A stretch of 64,000 bases of DNA. Origin: Arabidopsis thaliana (Eukaryota > Streptophyta > Magnoliopsida > Brassicales > Brassicaceae). This document shows positions 1 through 9,642 of the stretch, piece after piece. The position numbers and the translations under genes were made by a program. The notes beneath the pieces are model-generated. The model worked only from the letters and a program-made list of their open reading frames with translations. It was not told where the DNA came from and searched no databases. The stretch covers positions 2,914,101 to 2,978,100 of the forward strand of contig NC_003074.8 in assembly GCF_000001735.4 (NCBI RefSeq), in the 5' to 3' direction. Each line of letters opens with the position of its first letter. The stretch's first letter is position 1.

Positions 1-310
1 CCCAAATCCTGAAGTAATCAAAACAACTCAAATATCACAACACACACACACAGTCTAACATGTCCTGCTCCTAAATTCATATTCCTCTCTCTTAAGATCC
101 ATCAATACAAAATGACAGTATAATTTAACGGTAGAGCACCTTATTTACGGTAGTTTCGAGGTTCTGAGCAGCACCGTAAGCGAGGAAGATTAGCAGAAAG
201 GAGATGCTGAGGATATGAACATCCCTTGTGTAGCACTTTCCAGCTCTGACTTTCCGATCCTCACCAGAGGCAGAGATCAACGGCGCCTCCTCGTCGTTTC
301 GAGATTCCAT
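1..310 (-). CDS. UNC93: UNC93-like membrane transporter family protein, 5' end only
   Basis: Partial gene running off the left edge. Exon 1 is 140-310, with the ATG at 308-310. Intron 9-139 has a GTGCTC donor and an ACTTCAG acceptor, and exon 2 begins at 1-8, so the protein reads ...TTVNK|DLG. The N-terminus is acidic with a di-leucine-like EEAPLI stretch. A first hydrophobic membrane segment follows at about residues 34-50 (ILSISFLLIFLAYGAAQN), typical of the UNC93 branch of the major facilitator superfamily. UNC93 proteins are multi-pass membrane proteins linked to potassium and ABA responses in plants. The family call rests on the first 60 residues and on gene order. A short (AC)n run lies inside the intron at 40-52. 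Confidence 0.85.
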
Positions 311-789
311 GGCGGAGATTTAGTCCGGTCACCTCACTGACTACAGCTCCGGGAAAGATGAGCGGTGCTCCACGGAGAGAGTGAAAGTCAAACTCTGTAG
401 AGAGAGAGATCGATGCCTACCGTTTCAGAGATTTGGAACTTCCAAGACCGGTGATGATTGCGGTTCGGTTTATTTTGGTACGGTATTTCTAATTTCAATT
501 TATATCGGTTCAGACTAAATTGAGATTGGTGTTTGTTGGGCTGGGCCAATTAAAGAATCTCAAGATTTATAATTTCCGTTTATTTCCCGGGGAAACTGAG
601 GAAGAAACGAGATCCTTTACAATTTTGTATTTATTATACCCAAAGATTTGTAAACCCTAATTTCAATAGCATCATAACGTAAAATCAATCATAGAAAATA
701 TCGAAGAGACTGCCGAAAATTATATCTTTGAAATCAACTGGTGAACATATTAACCGAAAATAAAATCGAAGAGAAAAAAAGAACCTAAT
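311..789. other. Intergenic: UNC93 promoter side and H2B 3' flank
   Basis: The stretch holds the presumed 5' UTR and promoter of the UNC93-like gene (reading left) and the 3' flank of the H2B gene. A gggctgggcc element near 538-547 resembles plant site II promoter motifs. I see no open frame or RNA gene here. Confidence 0.5.
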
Positions 790-1170
790 CTAAGAACTGG
801 TGAATTTGGTGACGGCTTTGGTACCCTCAGAAACAGCGTGCTTCGCTAATTCACCAGGCAACACGAGCCTTACGGCGGTTTGGATTTCCCGGGACGTGAT
901 CGTCGGTTTCTTGTTATACCTAGCCAATCGCGACGATTCCAGAGCAATTTTCTCGAAGGTGTCGTTGATGAAACTGTTCATGATTCCCATGGCTTTTCCA
1001 GAGATCCCGATATCAGGATGAACTTGTTTCAACACCTTGAATAGGTAGATCTTGTACGTCTCTGTGCTCTTCTTAGTCTTCTTCTTCCTCTCGCTTCCTC
1101 CTTCTTTCGTGATCTTCTTATCTGCCTTTGGTGCTTTCTCCGACGGTTTCTTCTCTGCCTTCGGTGCCAT
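790..1170 (-). CDS. Histone H2B, 126 aa
   Basis: Single-exon core histone, ATG at 1168-1170 and TAG at 790-792. The frame stays open upstream to 1356, but the true start is the MAPKAEKK methionine because that is the H2B N-terminus. A Lys-rich tail of about 33 residues precedes the histone fold ([20 protein letters not shown], then [15 protein letters not shown]). The C-terminal AVTKFTSS carries the lysine that is ubiquitinated in plant H2B. The tail is about 20 residues shorter than in the common Arabidopsis H2Bs, and the fold has variant residues ([20 protein letters not shown]). It packs nucleosomal DNA with H2A, H3 and H4. It may be a minor or tissue-restricted variant (inference). Confidence 0.97.
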   Translation of the reverse strand: MAPKAEKKPSEKAPKADKKITKEGGSERKKKTKKSTETYKIYLFKVLKQVHPDIGISGKAMGIMNSFINDTFEKIALESSRLARYNKKPTITSREIQTAVRLVLPGELAKHAVSEGTKAVTKFTSS

Positions 1171-1245
1171 TGCTTTGGATAAAATTCGGATTTCGCGACT
1201 AGTTGTAAATTGACGATTAATGATCGCTCTCCGAGTGATACCGAG

Positions 1246-1301
1246 ATATATATAGAGGTGCTGATACGAACATGATTGGTTTTTGATCAATCTCACGGAT
1301 C
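1246..1301 (-). promoter_or_regulatory. H2B promoter: TATA, CCAAT and histone-octamer-like motif
   Basis: Reading left, the H2B gene has a TATA run (gatatatata) at about 1246-1255, an inverted CCAAT box (attgg, 1275-1279) and CACGGATC at 1294-1301. The last is one mismatch from the plant histone octamer CGCGGATC in its forward orientation on the plus strand. G-box-like ACGTG sequences lie just beyond, at 1306-1323. Motif identity is by eye only. Confidence 0.5.
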
Positions 1302-1535
1302 GTCTACGTGGCGTTATCACGTGCGTTGATACAAGATAATCTACGGTTGAATTCACGAGAGGAACCGAACTAATCGTGGGCTCATCTAATGGGCCTTGGC
1401 CTTTTACAAGACGGCATCCTTTTTAAAAAATTTCGTCGATTTCCAACTTATTTGCTCTGCTCTTCTTTAATCTGCTCTGTTCTTCTCTTTCCATTTCAGC
1501 GTTGACTTAGTTATTGGGATTTCTCAGAAGCAAAA
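1302..1535. other. Divergent promoter region between H2B and TPR gene
   Basis: The start codons of H2B (left) and the TPR gene (right) are 365 bases apart, so the two genes share one divergent promoter region. It holds ACGTG motifs near 1306-1323, and gggctca and gggcct site-II-like motifs at 1378-1397. A pyrimidine-rich leader at about 1450-1500 precedes the TPR gene. I see no further gene. Confidence 0.4.
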
Positions 1536-2540
1536 ATGGCGTCTCCGGCGACGTTTCAATTCTCTAGAACAAAACTTAACCTTCAGATCAACCTCGTCGA
1601 GCGAAAATCTCCTTCAAAACTCTCGTTTCCTCTTTTATTCAGAGACCAAGCAAAGTCAACACCAATCAGATTTCCCGTCATAAGAGCTTCATCATCTTCG
1701 TCGGCGTCAAATCATAAACCTTCACTGCTTAAAACCACCTTCATCAGCCTCACCGCAGCCGCAGCTCTGTTCTCAGCATCGTTTTACTTCGTCAACAAAC
1801 GCGCCGCGATGACTCCAGTTGCTGTGGTAGAGACGACACTCGAGAAGCACCTCGAGACACAATCAAACGATGTGAATGCTTTATCATTGCTGACGGAAAT
1901 CAAATTTAAGTCCGATAAACATGAGCAGGCGATTGTATTTCTGGACCGTCTGATCGAGATCGAGCCATATGAACGAAAATGGCCGGCTATGAAGGCTCGG
2001 ATTCTCTCATACCACGGGAAAAGTGAATCAGCAATCGAAGCTTTCGAGGAGATTCTCGAAAAGGATCCGATACGCGTCGATGCTTATCATTACTTGGTGA
2101 TGGAGTATTACAACTCTAAACCTAAATTAACAGAGATAGAGAAGAGGATCAACAAAGTGATTCGAAGATGCAAGAAGGAGAAGAAGACGAAAGAGATTCT
2201 CGGTTTCAGAATGTTGATCGCACAGATTAGGTTTATTGAAGGAAAATCAGTTGAAGCAATTCGGATTTGTGAAGAGCTAGTGAAGGAAGATCCAAATGAT
2301 TTCACTATATATTTGTTTCAAGGAGTCGTGTATACATTGATGAATAAGGGAGAGGAAGCTGCGAAGCAATTTGAGCATGTTGCTAGGGTTATACCAAGGA
2401 ATCACCCGTCTAGAGAGACTGCCGCGAGGACCACGAACTCAAATGAATGGAGAGTCATCGTAGCTTACGATAATGTCTACTGCTATTTATCTACATTTGC
2501 TAGGCTTTCCATGGCTTCTTTGTTTAATAAGTTTGGCTAA
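1536..2540 (+). CDS. Plastid-targeted TPR protein, SLOW GREEN 1-like, 334 aa
   Basis: Single-exon gene. Residues 1-55 are Ser/Arg/Lys-rich and poor in acidic residues, like a chloroplast transit peptide. One hydrophobic segment (SLTAAAALFSASFYFV, about residues 71-86) fits a membrane anchor. From about residue 100 onward the protein is helical repeats with TPR spacing: HEQAIVFLDRLIEIEP, then SESAIEAFEEILEKDP, then SVEAIRICEELVKEDP, then GEEAAKQFEHVARVIP. The arrangement resembles plant SG1-type plastid TPR proteins, which support chloroplast development. After VIPRNHPSRE the tail (AARTTNSNEWRVIVAYDN) no longer looks like the family C-terminus. That could reflect an old frameshift or loss of a final exon. 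The substrate is unknown. Confidence 0.85.
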   Translation: MASPATFQFSRTKLNLQINLVERKSPSKLSFPLLFRDQAKSTPIRFPVIRASSSSSASNHKPSLLKTTFISLTAAAALFSASFYFVNKRAAMTPVAVVETTLEKHLETQSNDVNALSLLTEIKFKSDKHEQAIVFLDRLIEIEPYERKWPAMKARILSYHGKSESAIEAFEEILEKDPIRVDAYHYLVMEYYNSKPKLTEIEKRINKVIRRCKKEKKTKEILGFRMLIAQIRFIEGKSVEAIRICEELVKEDPNDFTIYLFQGVVYTLMNKGEEAAKQFEHVARVIPRNHPSRETAARTTNSNEWRVIVAYDNVYCYLSTFARLSMASLFNKFG

Positions 2541-2759
2541 GTATGGTGGAAATTGAAAAAGTTCAAAACTCTCTATTGATTTTTGTTTGTGATTTTAACA
2601 CTTTGTACAAAGATTGGGTGAGTATTTGTCATTTGAGAAGCGGAAGCTTCATTGTGATAATAAAGACAAGATGAAATTAGATGATGCAATGTGACTGAAA
2701 CCATAAAGGTCACGTGCGTTTATTTGCTTTAGGCTTCTCGTAATGAAAGTGATAATACA

Positions 2760-2881
2760 TGGGCTAAGGCCCATTAAGTATTTCTCTTAAGTTAAGCTAT
2801 TGGGTATGAATAATGAGCTTTATACCACCCAATAAGGAGACTCGTCATATATAAATGACCACTCCTCCGTTATTAGGGTTT
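2760..2881 (+). promoter_or_regulatory. RPL35 promoter: site II, TATA and telo-box
   Basis: The gene is preceded by tgggct and AAGGCCCA site II elements (2760-2773), a TATA box TATATAAAT (2848-2856) and a telo-box TTAGGGTTT (2873-2881). This set is the usual promoter layout of plant ribosomal-protein genes. It drives growth-linked, TCP-dependent co-expression (established knowledge). Confidence 0.7.
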
Positions 2882-2946
2882 CTGATTCTCGGAGCTAAAA
2901 GAAGAGCAAGCAGCGGCGCAGAAGTTGAACACAAGTGAAGCTCACA

Positions 2947-3795
<849 letters not shown>

Positions 3796-4312
3796 GTTTT
3801 AGCTGCTAGAAACACTGTTTCAGCTTTTGTTTTTGATGGAAACTTGTTCTTGTTCTTCACTTGTGTTATCGTCTCAAACAGTTTCAGATACTTGGATTTT
3901 GGTTCTCATTGATGATCTTTTGCTTCTATCTTTTCATGTTTTTTTGTTTTGTTGAGCTCATTGAAATTTATAACTCATCAGCAATAATCTGACCTGAACG
4001 TAAGAGATAACTGAGGATAATAACTTGTTCATTACTGTCATTTCCCAAGGAACTTTGGTCCTAATTCATTTTTTTCCCAAGACTTTCGTTGCTCTATTTA
4101 GACATTCAGCTTCTATCAAAAATGTGTGATTACAAAGGAATTTGTTAAAACTTTAAACAAAAGACAAACATTTAGGTTTGAACTGAACAAGTGTGGGAAA
4201 TCAGAACCATGGCACATCGTTTACGACTATCATGTCTTTTTCGTCGGTTTGTGAATGGCATCCCCACCAAATAACAAAAGCAAACATTCAAATATTACAA
4301 CAAAAAGGAAAA
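3796..4312. other. Intergenic: RPL35 3' UTR and tRNA 3' flank
   Basis: The first 150 bases or so are T-rich and fit the RPL35 3' UTR. The rest is unremarkable AT-rich spacer up to the tRNA-Arg gene. I see no gene. Confidence 0.5.
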
Positions 4313-4386
4313 CGACCACAGTGGGAGTCGAACCCACGACCTTTTGATCCGAAGTCAAACGCGCTAATCCACTGCGCTATGCGGTC
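4313..4386 (-). tRNA. tRNA-Arg (anticodon TCG)
   Basis: The minus strand folds as a 74-nt tRNA. The acceptor 5' strand GACCGCA pairs with TGTGGTC near the 3' end, with one G-U pair, and the discriminator base is G. The T-loop is GGGTTCGACTCCC. The anticodon loop is CTTCGGA, so the anticodon is TCG. There is no intron. A T-run (GTTTTCC, then TTTTTG) follows the 3' end on the minus strand and would serve as a Pol III terminator. Confidence 0.95.
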
Positions 4387-5830
4387 TTTCAATTCCTTTG
4401 CTTTTTTGTAATTATAAGACTTTTAGGTTGCTCTTTGGCTAGCAACTAGGCAGCTGGCAACTACCAACATTCGACTATGGTATTTTCGAAAAGAGTAACC
4501 AAAAGTAGACGAAAATTCCGTTATTTGTTACAAAAAAAATGACATATTTGAGACTAAAGAAAAAGGGTAAAATTTTGCTATTTGGTATGACTAAAATTTC
4601 ATCGAATACTATGAAACTTAATTTGGCATAAACAAGTATCTTTAACATGGATCAAGTATCATCATCTGTCTTTAAACTGTTATGCGGAAAAATAAAACTT
4701 TCGTAAATGGTGAAGTAGACTCACGCATCGATATATTTATGAGTGTTATGTTTAATGGAATGTTACATCGACATGAATAGAATGTTAGTCGGTGGAAGGA
4801 TTAGACAATGTTTACGCGGTGCTAACTCGTAATGTGGTTTCTTTCATATAGATTTTGTTTATCGTGGAGTGTTATATTCCAAACAAATATTTTTATAGAA
4901 TCCATACTTTAATTATTTATTTGTGTTATCAAGATTAGTATGCCATGTCACATTGTTTTGGATACCCTAGATATAAAAGTTATTGCATATGAACTAATGC
5001 TTATATTGTTCAAAAACAAAAATGCTTATATTGTTCATTTGAATTTGGAATCGCTATATTATTTAATGCATGATGTTATATCGAAGCCTAATTCAACTTT
5101 TAATTGGAATATCAATTTGAATAAATCTTTTAATTATTGCTTTGTTCACTTTTTCAAACGGGCGTACTTTGTCGTGAGTCATGATCGTGACTCCTAAAGT
5201 TACGTGTACGGACCAAACATCAAAGAACAACAGTAAACATTTCTGGAAGATTATGTAAAAGTTCAATGGCAACACACCAATCAAAGGCATGCATGAGAAT
5301 ATGCACCAAAAAGTTTCAAGAGTAAAAGATCTACGCTGCCTCGTCGGTTGAAAAAACGAATTTACTTCTTGCCCTAGATCTAACTAGCAGTACACCATAA
5401 GCGCTAGCTCAGACAATCAATCTTGTCACATATATATAGACAGTATATGGTTTTGATTTGGTTAGATGATCAAAGAATCTAACCACGAATCTTTTGTTTT
5501 TATCCAACCACAAATATCGTGTACCAATATTATTTATGTATATGAAACTTCCTTGTCGTTTCTTAGACTCATTGGCAGAGACAAACAAACAAAATGCAGA
5601 AATATATGTTGGTTTGACGCATGTTTTGGTGTACCATTTCTTGGTAATAAAATGGTTTAAGATTAATCTCTCGATTACTGATAAAACAAAAAAAAAAAAT
5701 AGTCTATTTTGTAAATAAAATAGCTCTACTATGTCAGGGCTGTTGTTGTTGGGTTTCAAATTTGACGACTTATGTGATAGTATATAAGTCTCGAGGAAAC
5801 AATATATATGTCAGCAAAAATGTACTGCTA
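4387..5830. other. AT-rich gene-poor spacer
   Basis: About 1.4 kb of AT-rich sequence with short chance frames only. I see no domain-like translation, no RNA gene and no clear repeat. Confidence 0.5.
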
Positions 5831-6480
5831 CTAGGATTTAACCCGTGGTATACTATGGGGCAAATATTTTTCACATATATAATAATATTAAATTTTACGG
5901 TCTTAAAAATTTAGTATTAAATTCTAAAAATTTTATATTAATGTTGTAAATAAAAAAAATTGATTAAATAATAAATAGAGATTCAACCTGTATTATATCA
6001 ATCCAAACCCGTCCCGCTATATAACTCGTCTTATGTTATTTTAATTTTTTATAAGTATAATATTAATGTGGCGTACTTAATTTTTTTATGAAAATATTAA
6101 AGTAATATGAGATTTAATTCTTTTTATTAACTAAAAGTAAATGATTTAAAACGAAAAAATCAAGGTGATTAATGCTAATTGATCCCCTTAAAAGGAATGT
6201 AAGTGTGTTATATATTTTAGTGTAGATTTGAAAAGATTTAAATAATTTTTGTGATTTTTCTTTTAGTTTTTTAAATTTTAGAAACAAAATTGATTTATAT
6301 TTAAATTTGAGAATACATTTGTTAAAACATTAAATGCCAATGGCATTGGGTTGTAAATAAATCTCAACTTGAGGATTTATTTTATAAAGGTGTTGCAAAA
6401 ATGTATATGTAGATTTTGATATTATTATGCCTTGTGAATATTAAAAGTTGATTTGACTTTAATGAGAAGATTTTATCACT
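5831..6480 (-). mobile_element. Helitron/ATREP-like relic, 3' end at the left
   Basis: On the minus strand the segment ends with a GC-containing imperfect hairpin (CCCCATAGTATACCACGGG) followed by TTAAATC and CTAG at 5831-5834, then T. This matches the hairpin plus CTAG|T 3' terminus of Arabidopsis Helitrons. The interior is very AT-rich and includes atgccaatggcattggg (6334-6350), which resembles motifs of non-autonomous ATREP elements from memory. It has no coding capacity. The other end could not be placed, so the right boundary is approximate. Confidence 0.35.
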
Positions 6481-7622
6481 AATTTAAAATCATTTAATAA
6501 ACTCGCATCCACATATGAATATGGATAGGCTATATCTTCGATGTATAAGCTATCTGTAACAAATTGTTGACAAAAAAAGTTATATATACATAGTTTACAC
6601 GTGGTTGAAAAAATATGATTCTATTAGTCCATTATATCATTATCGAAGATTTTAGTTTCTGACTATCTTACGTATCAATGATGATCATTTATTTACAAAT
6701 AAGTAATTTAACTATAGTTAATTTAGTAGGTGTATGGATGGGATTGGATTTAAGTAATGATGTGATCAAATACTACTATAAACACTTTTTTGTTGTTGCC
6801 CAAATTCTACCAAAATCAAAATTTTCTTACAAAATATGATTACTGGTTTATCTTACAACTTATACAAATTTAATTTATTACATATATCTCTTGTTTGTAA
6901 TGATGTTCATTTACTAATAATATTATGTTATATTACATATATACTGTTTGTTTACATCACCTTAAATCGTGTATAGCTCTAATTAAACATTTTAGGTCAA
7001 AACAGTTTTAGACTATATAAACATAGACTAATCACCGTTTGATTAGTCTCTAACACTGTTTCTAGCATTTATTTTAAAACATAGTTATATTATATATGTA
7101 ATGCAAAAAAGTTGTAGGAACACGAATAGCTAAGACGGGAATCTCACATTCGTTCAATATGAAAATACAACATATGTGTGTGCATATCTTTCAAATCTGA
7201 TAAAGGAGGGATGGAAATTTAGTAAAAACGAAAGAGATTTTGTTTGTGTTTTGTGTTTAGAAATCATAGAAATCTCTCGTAGAAACTTACTAAATTCTTT
7301 TAAAAGCAGGCAAGTGTCAAACATCCATAATTTTGTTGACATGGGTGACGCGATCCATATTGACCTTTTCATTTAATCATTTTACTTTCCAATTAAAGAA
7401 TATTATTTTTTGCAAAACATATTGTTTGAACCATCCACAAATAACGTAAGATTCAAGGTTTTAGTTTGAGTGTTTGACTTAAAAGATACCTCAAGGGTCA
7501 AGCATACACTAAGATACATTCATAGTTGTATACGCTTACGTTTTAAGAGTGAATTTTAATCATTGACATAAAACTGTATATTTATAATTACTAAGATATT
7601 TACGAGAATTATAACATGATAT
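6481..7622. other. AT-rich spacer left of the LINE
   Basis: AT-rich sequence with no convincing gene. A 66-codon frame at 7176-7376 has no recognisable domain and is probably chance. The stretch may include the unrecognised 5' part of the neighbouring Helitron-like relic. Confidence 0.45.
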
Positions 7623-9190
7623 CTCGCAAAATTTAATGATGCTTTACTTGCCAAGCAAGCATGGCGTCTCATACAATATCCAAACTCCCTGTTTGCACGT
7701 GTCATGAAAGCCCGGTATTTCAAAGATGTTTCAATTCTTGATGCTAAGGTAAGAAAACAACAATCTTATGGATGGGCATCGCTTTTAGATGGCATTGCAC
7801 TTTTAAAAAAAGGAACAAGACATTTGATTGGTGATGGACAGAATATTCGTATCGGATTGGATAATATTGTGGACTCTCATCCTCCTAGACCGTTAAATAC
7901 AGAAGAAACATATAAGGAGATGACAATTAATAACTTGTTCGAACGTAAAGGCTCCTACTACTTCTGGGATGATTCTAAAATTTCTCAATTTGTCGACCAA
8001 AGCGATCATGGATTCATACACCGTATCTACCTTGCTAAGAGTAAAAAACCAGACAAAATTATTTGGAATTACAATACAACGGGAGAATATACGGTTCGTT
8101 CTGGCTATTGGCTCCTTACTCATGATCCGTCCACAAACATTCCCGCCATAAACCCTCCTCATGGTTCGATCGATTTGAAAACCAGAATCTGGAATTTGCC
8201 AATCATGCCGAAATTAAAACACTTCCTTTGGCGAGCCCTATCTCAAGCTCTTGCTACAACTGAGAGGTTAACTACTAGAGGAATGCGTATAGATCCTAGT
8301 TGTCCTCGTTGCCATCGGGAAAATGAATCGATTAACCATGCTCTCTTTACTTGCCCTTTCGCAACAATGGCTTGGCGGTTATCGGATTCGTCACTCATTC
8401 GTAATCAACTTATGTCAAACGACTTTGAAGAAAACATCTCCAATATCTTGAACTTTGTCCAGGATACCACAATGTCAGATTTCCATAAGCTTCTCCCGGT
8501 TTGGCTCATATGGCGAATATGGAAGGCAAGAAATAATGTAGTATTCAATAAGTTCAGAGAAAGCCCGTCAAAAACTGTTTTAAGTGCAAAGGCTGAAACA
8601 CATGATTGGCTCAATGCAACACAAAGCCATAAGAAAACACCATCACCGACTCGACAAATTGCAGAGAATAAAATAGAATGGAGGAATCCACCTGCCACAT
8701 ATGTAAAGTGTAATTTTGATGCTGGTTTCGATGTACAGAAGTTGGAAGCTACAGGAGGCTGGATCATCAGAAATCATTACGGGACACCAATTTCATGGGG
8801 TTCAATGAAGTTGGCTCATACGAGTAATCCGCTTGAGGCAGAAACCAAAGCTCTTTTGGCGGCTTTACAACAAACCTGGATTCGAGGATACACACAAGTA
8901 TTCATGGAAGGCGATTGTCAGACGCTAATTAACTTGATTAATGGGATTTCGTTTCACAGTTCCTTAGCAAATCACCTGGAGGACATCAGTTTTTGGGCAA
9001 ATAAATTTGCAAGCATTCAGTTTGGTTTTATTAGGAGAAAGGGAAACAAATTAGCTCATGTCTTAGCGAAATATGGTTGTACTTATTCTACCTTTTATTC
9101 TGGTTCTGGTTCTTTACCTATTTGGCTTGATCGATACTTTTGTAATGACTCTAATTGATTAATATAATTGTTTTGACGTAAAAAAAAAAA
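7623..9190 (+). mobile_element. 5'-truncated L1-type LINE, 3' end with poly(A)
   Basis: LINE-like coding sequence is readable from about 7623 (AKFNDALLAKQAWRLIQYP), upstream of the first ATG, so the element lacks its endonuclease and most of its reverse transcriptase. It ends with a short 3' UTR (attgttttgacgt) and a run of ten A at 9181-9190. Truncated 5' end plus poly(A) is the mark of target-primed reverse transcription. I saw no clear target-site duplication. The remaining frame is open for more than 500 codons, which suggests a fairly recent insertion or selection. Confidence 0.85.
7704..9158 (+). CDS. LINE-derived zinc-knuckle plus RNase H-like protein, 484 aa
   Basis: Open frame inside the truncated LINE, starting at the first available ATG, with the frame open further upstream. 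Residues about 20-140 match the region after the reverse transcriptase fingers. The zf-RVT zinc-binding motif (CPRCHRENESINHALFTC) is near residue 200. The C-terminal third is an RNase H fold of the RVT_3 type. Its acidic residues sit in NFDAGF, NPLEAET and MEGDCQ, and it ends with GNKLAHVLAKYG. The full enzyme would remove RNA from RNA-DNA hybrids during retrotransposition. Without endonuclease and reverse transcriptase it cannot move alone. It may simply be a young fossil. Use as a host RNase H would be speculation. Confidence 0.75.
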   Translation: MKARYFKDVSILDAKVRKQQSYGWASLLDGIALLKKGTRHLIGDGQNIRIGLDNIVDSHPPRPLNTEETYKEMTINNLFERKGSYYFWDDSKISQFVDQSDHGFIHRIYLAKSKKPDKIIWNYNTTGEYTVRSGYWLLTHDPSTNIPAINPPHGSIDLKTRIWNLPIMPKLKHFLWRALSQALATTERLTTRGMRIDPSCPRCHRENESINHALFTCPFATMAWRLSDSSLIRNQLMSNDFEENISNILNFVQDTTMSDFHKLLPVWLIWRIWKARNNVVFNKFRESPSKTVLSAKAETHDWLNATQSHKKTPSPTRQIAENKIEWRNPPATYVKCNFDAGFDVQKLEATGGWIIRNHYGTPISWGSMKLAHTSNPLEAETKALLAALQQTWIRGYTQVFMEGDCQTLINLINGISFHSSLANHLEDISFWANKFASIQFGFIRRKGNKLAHVLAKYGCTYSTFYSGSGSLPIWLDRYFCNDSN

Positions 9191-9642
9191 CATAGAAATG
9201 ATTTTGTGAATTTAGATTTATTTGTTTATTATAATGAAACAATTTTAACCGTGAATACGTAAATGATTTTTTTCTTTCTTTATCGTAAAGTTAATTTCTT
9301 ATTTACTTTCTAAAAATAGTCGTAAACTCGTGATATGAAACTATAAAAGGTAAAAAAAGGTTACGTCATTTCAAAAAATCATGCAAAGCCCACAACACGT
9401 GTGGGCCCAGAGTAAAACATATTGGCAATATTCAAAGGTCAACACCAACTTTCCTCCTCGCTTCCTCACCACAAAATATAAGTTAACGACGTCGCTCTAA
9501 CGCTGTGTAGTAGTCTTATAAATACCCCTTCAACGACTAAATCTTCTCCCCTCATAAACTCTCTCACAACTTGCATTATCGTTTCAAAATTTTCTCTCAA
9601 CGACGAAAAACTGAGTCCTCTAGAAATTTCCACGACGACTTG
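9191..9642. other. EXO70H4 promoter region
   Basis: The spacer holds GCCCACA/TGTGGGC arms around ACACG at 9388-9406, which contains the G-box core CACGTG. A TATA box TTATAAAT lies at 9516-9523. A start of transcription near 9545-9555 would give a leader of about 90 bases. I see no separate gene. Confidence 0.5.

Noticed and set aside
1171-1356. N-terminal extension of H2B by 62 codons in the same frame
   Set aside because: The added residues are unlike any H2B tail, and the region contains the promoter TATA run. The canonical MAPKAEKK start fits the family.
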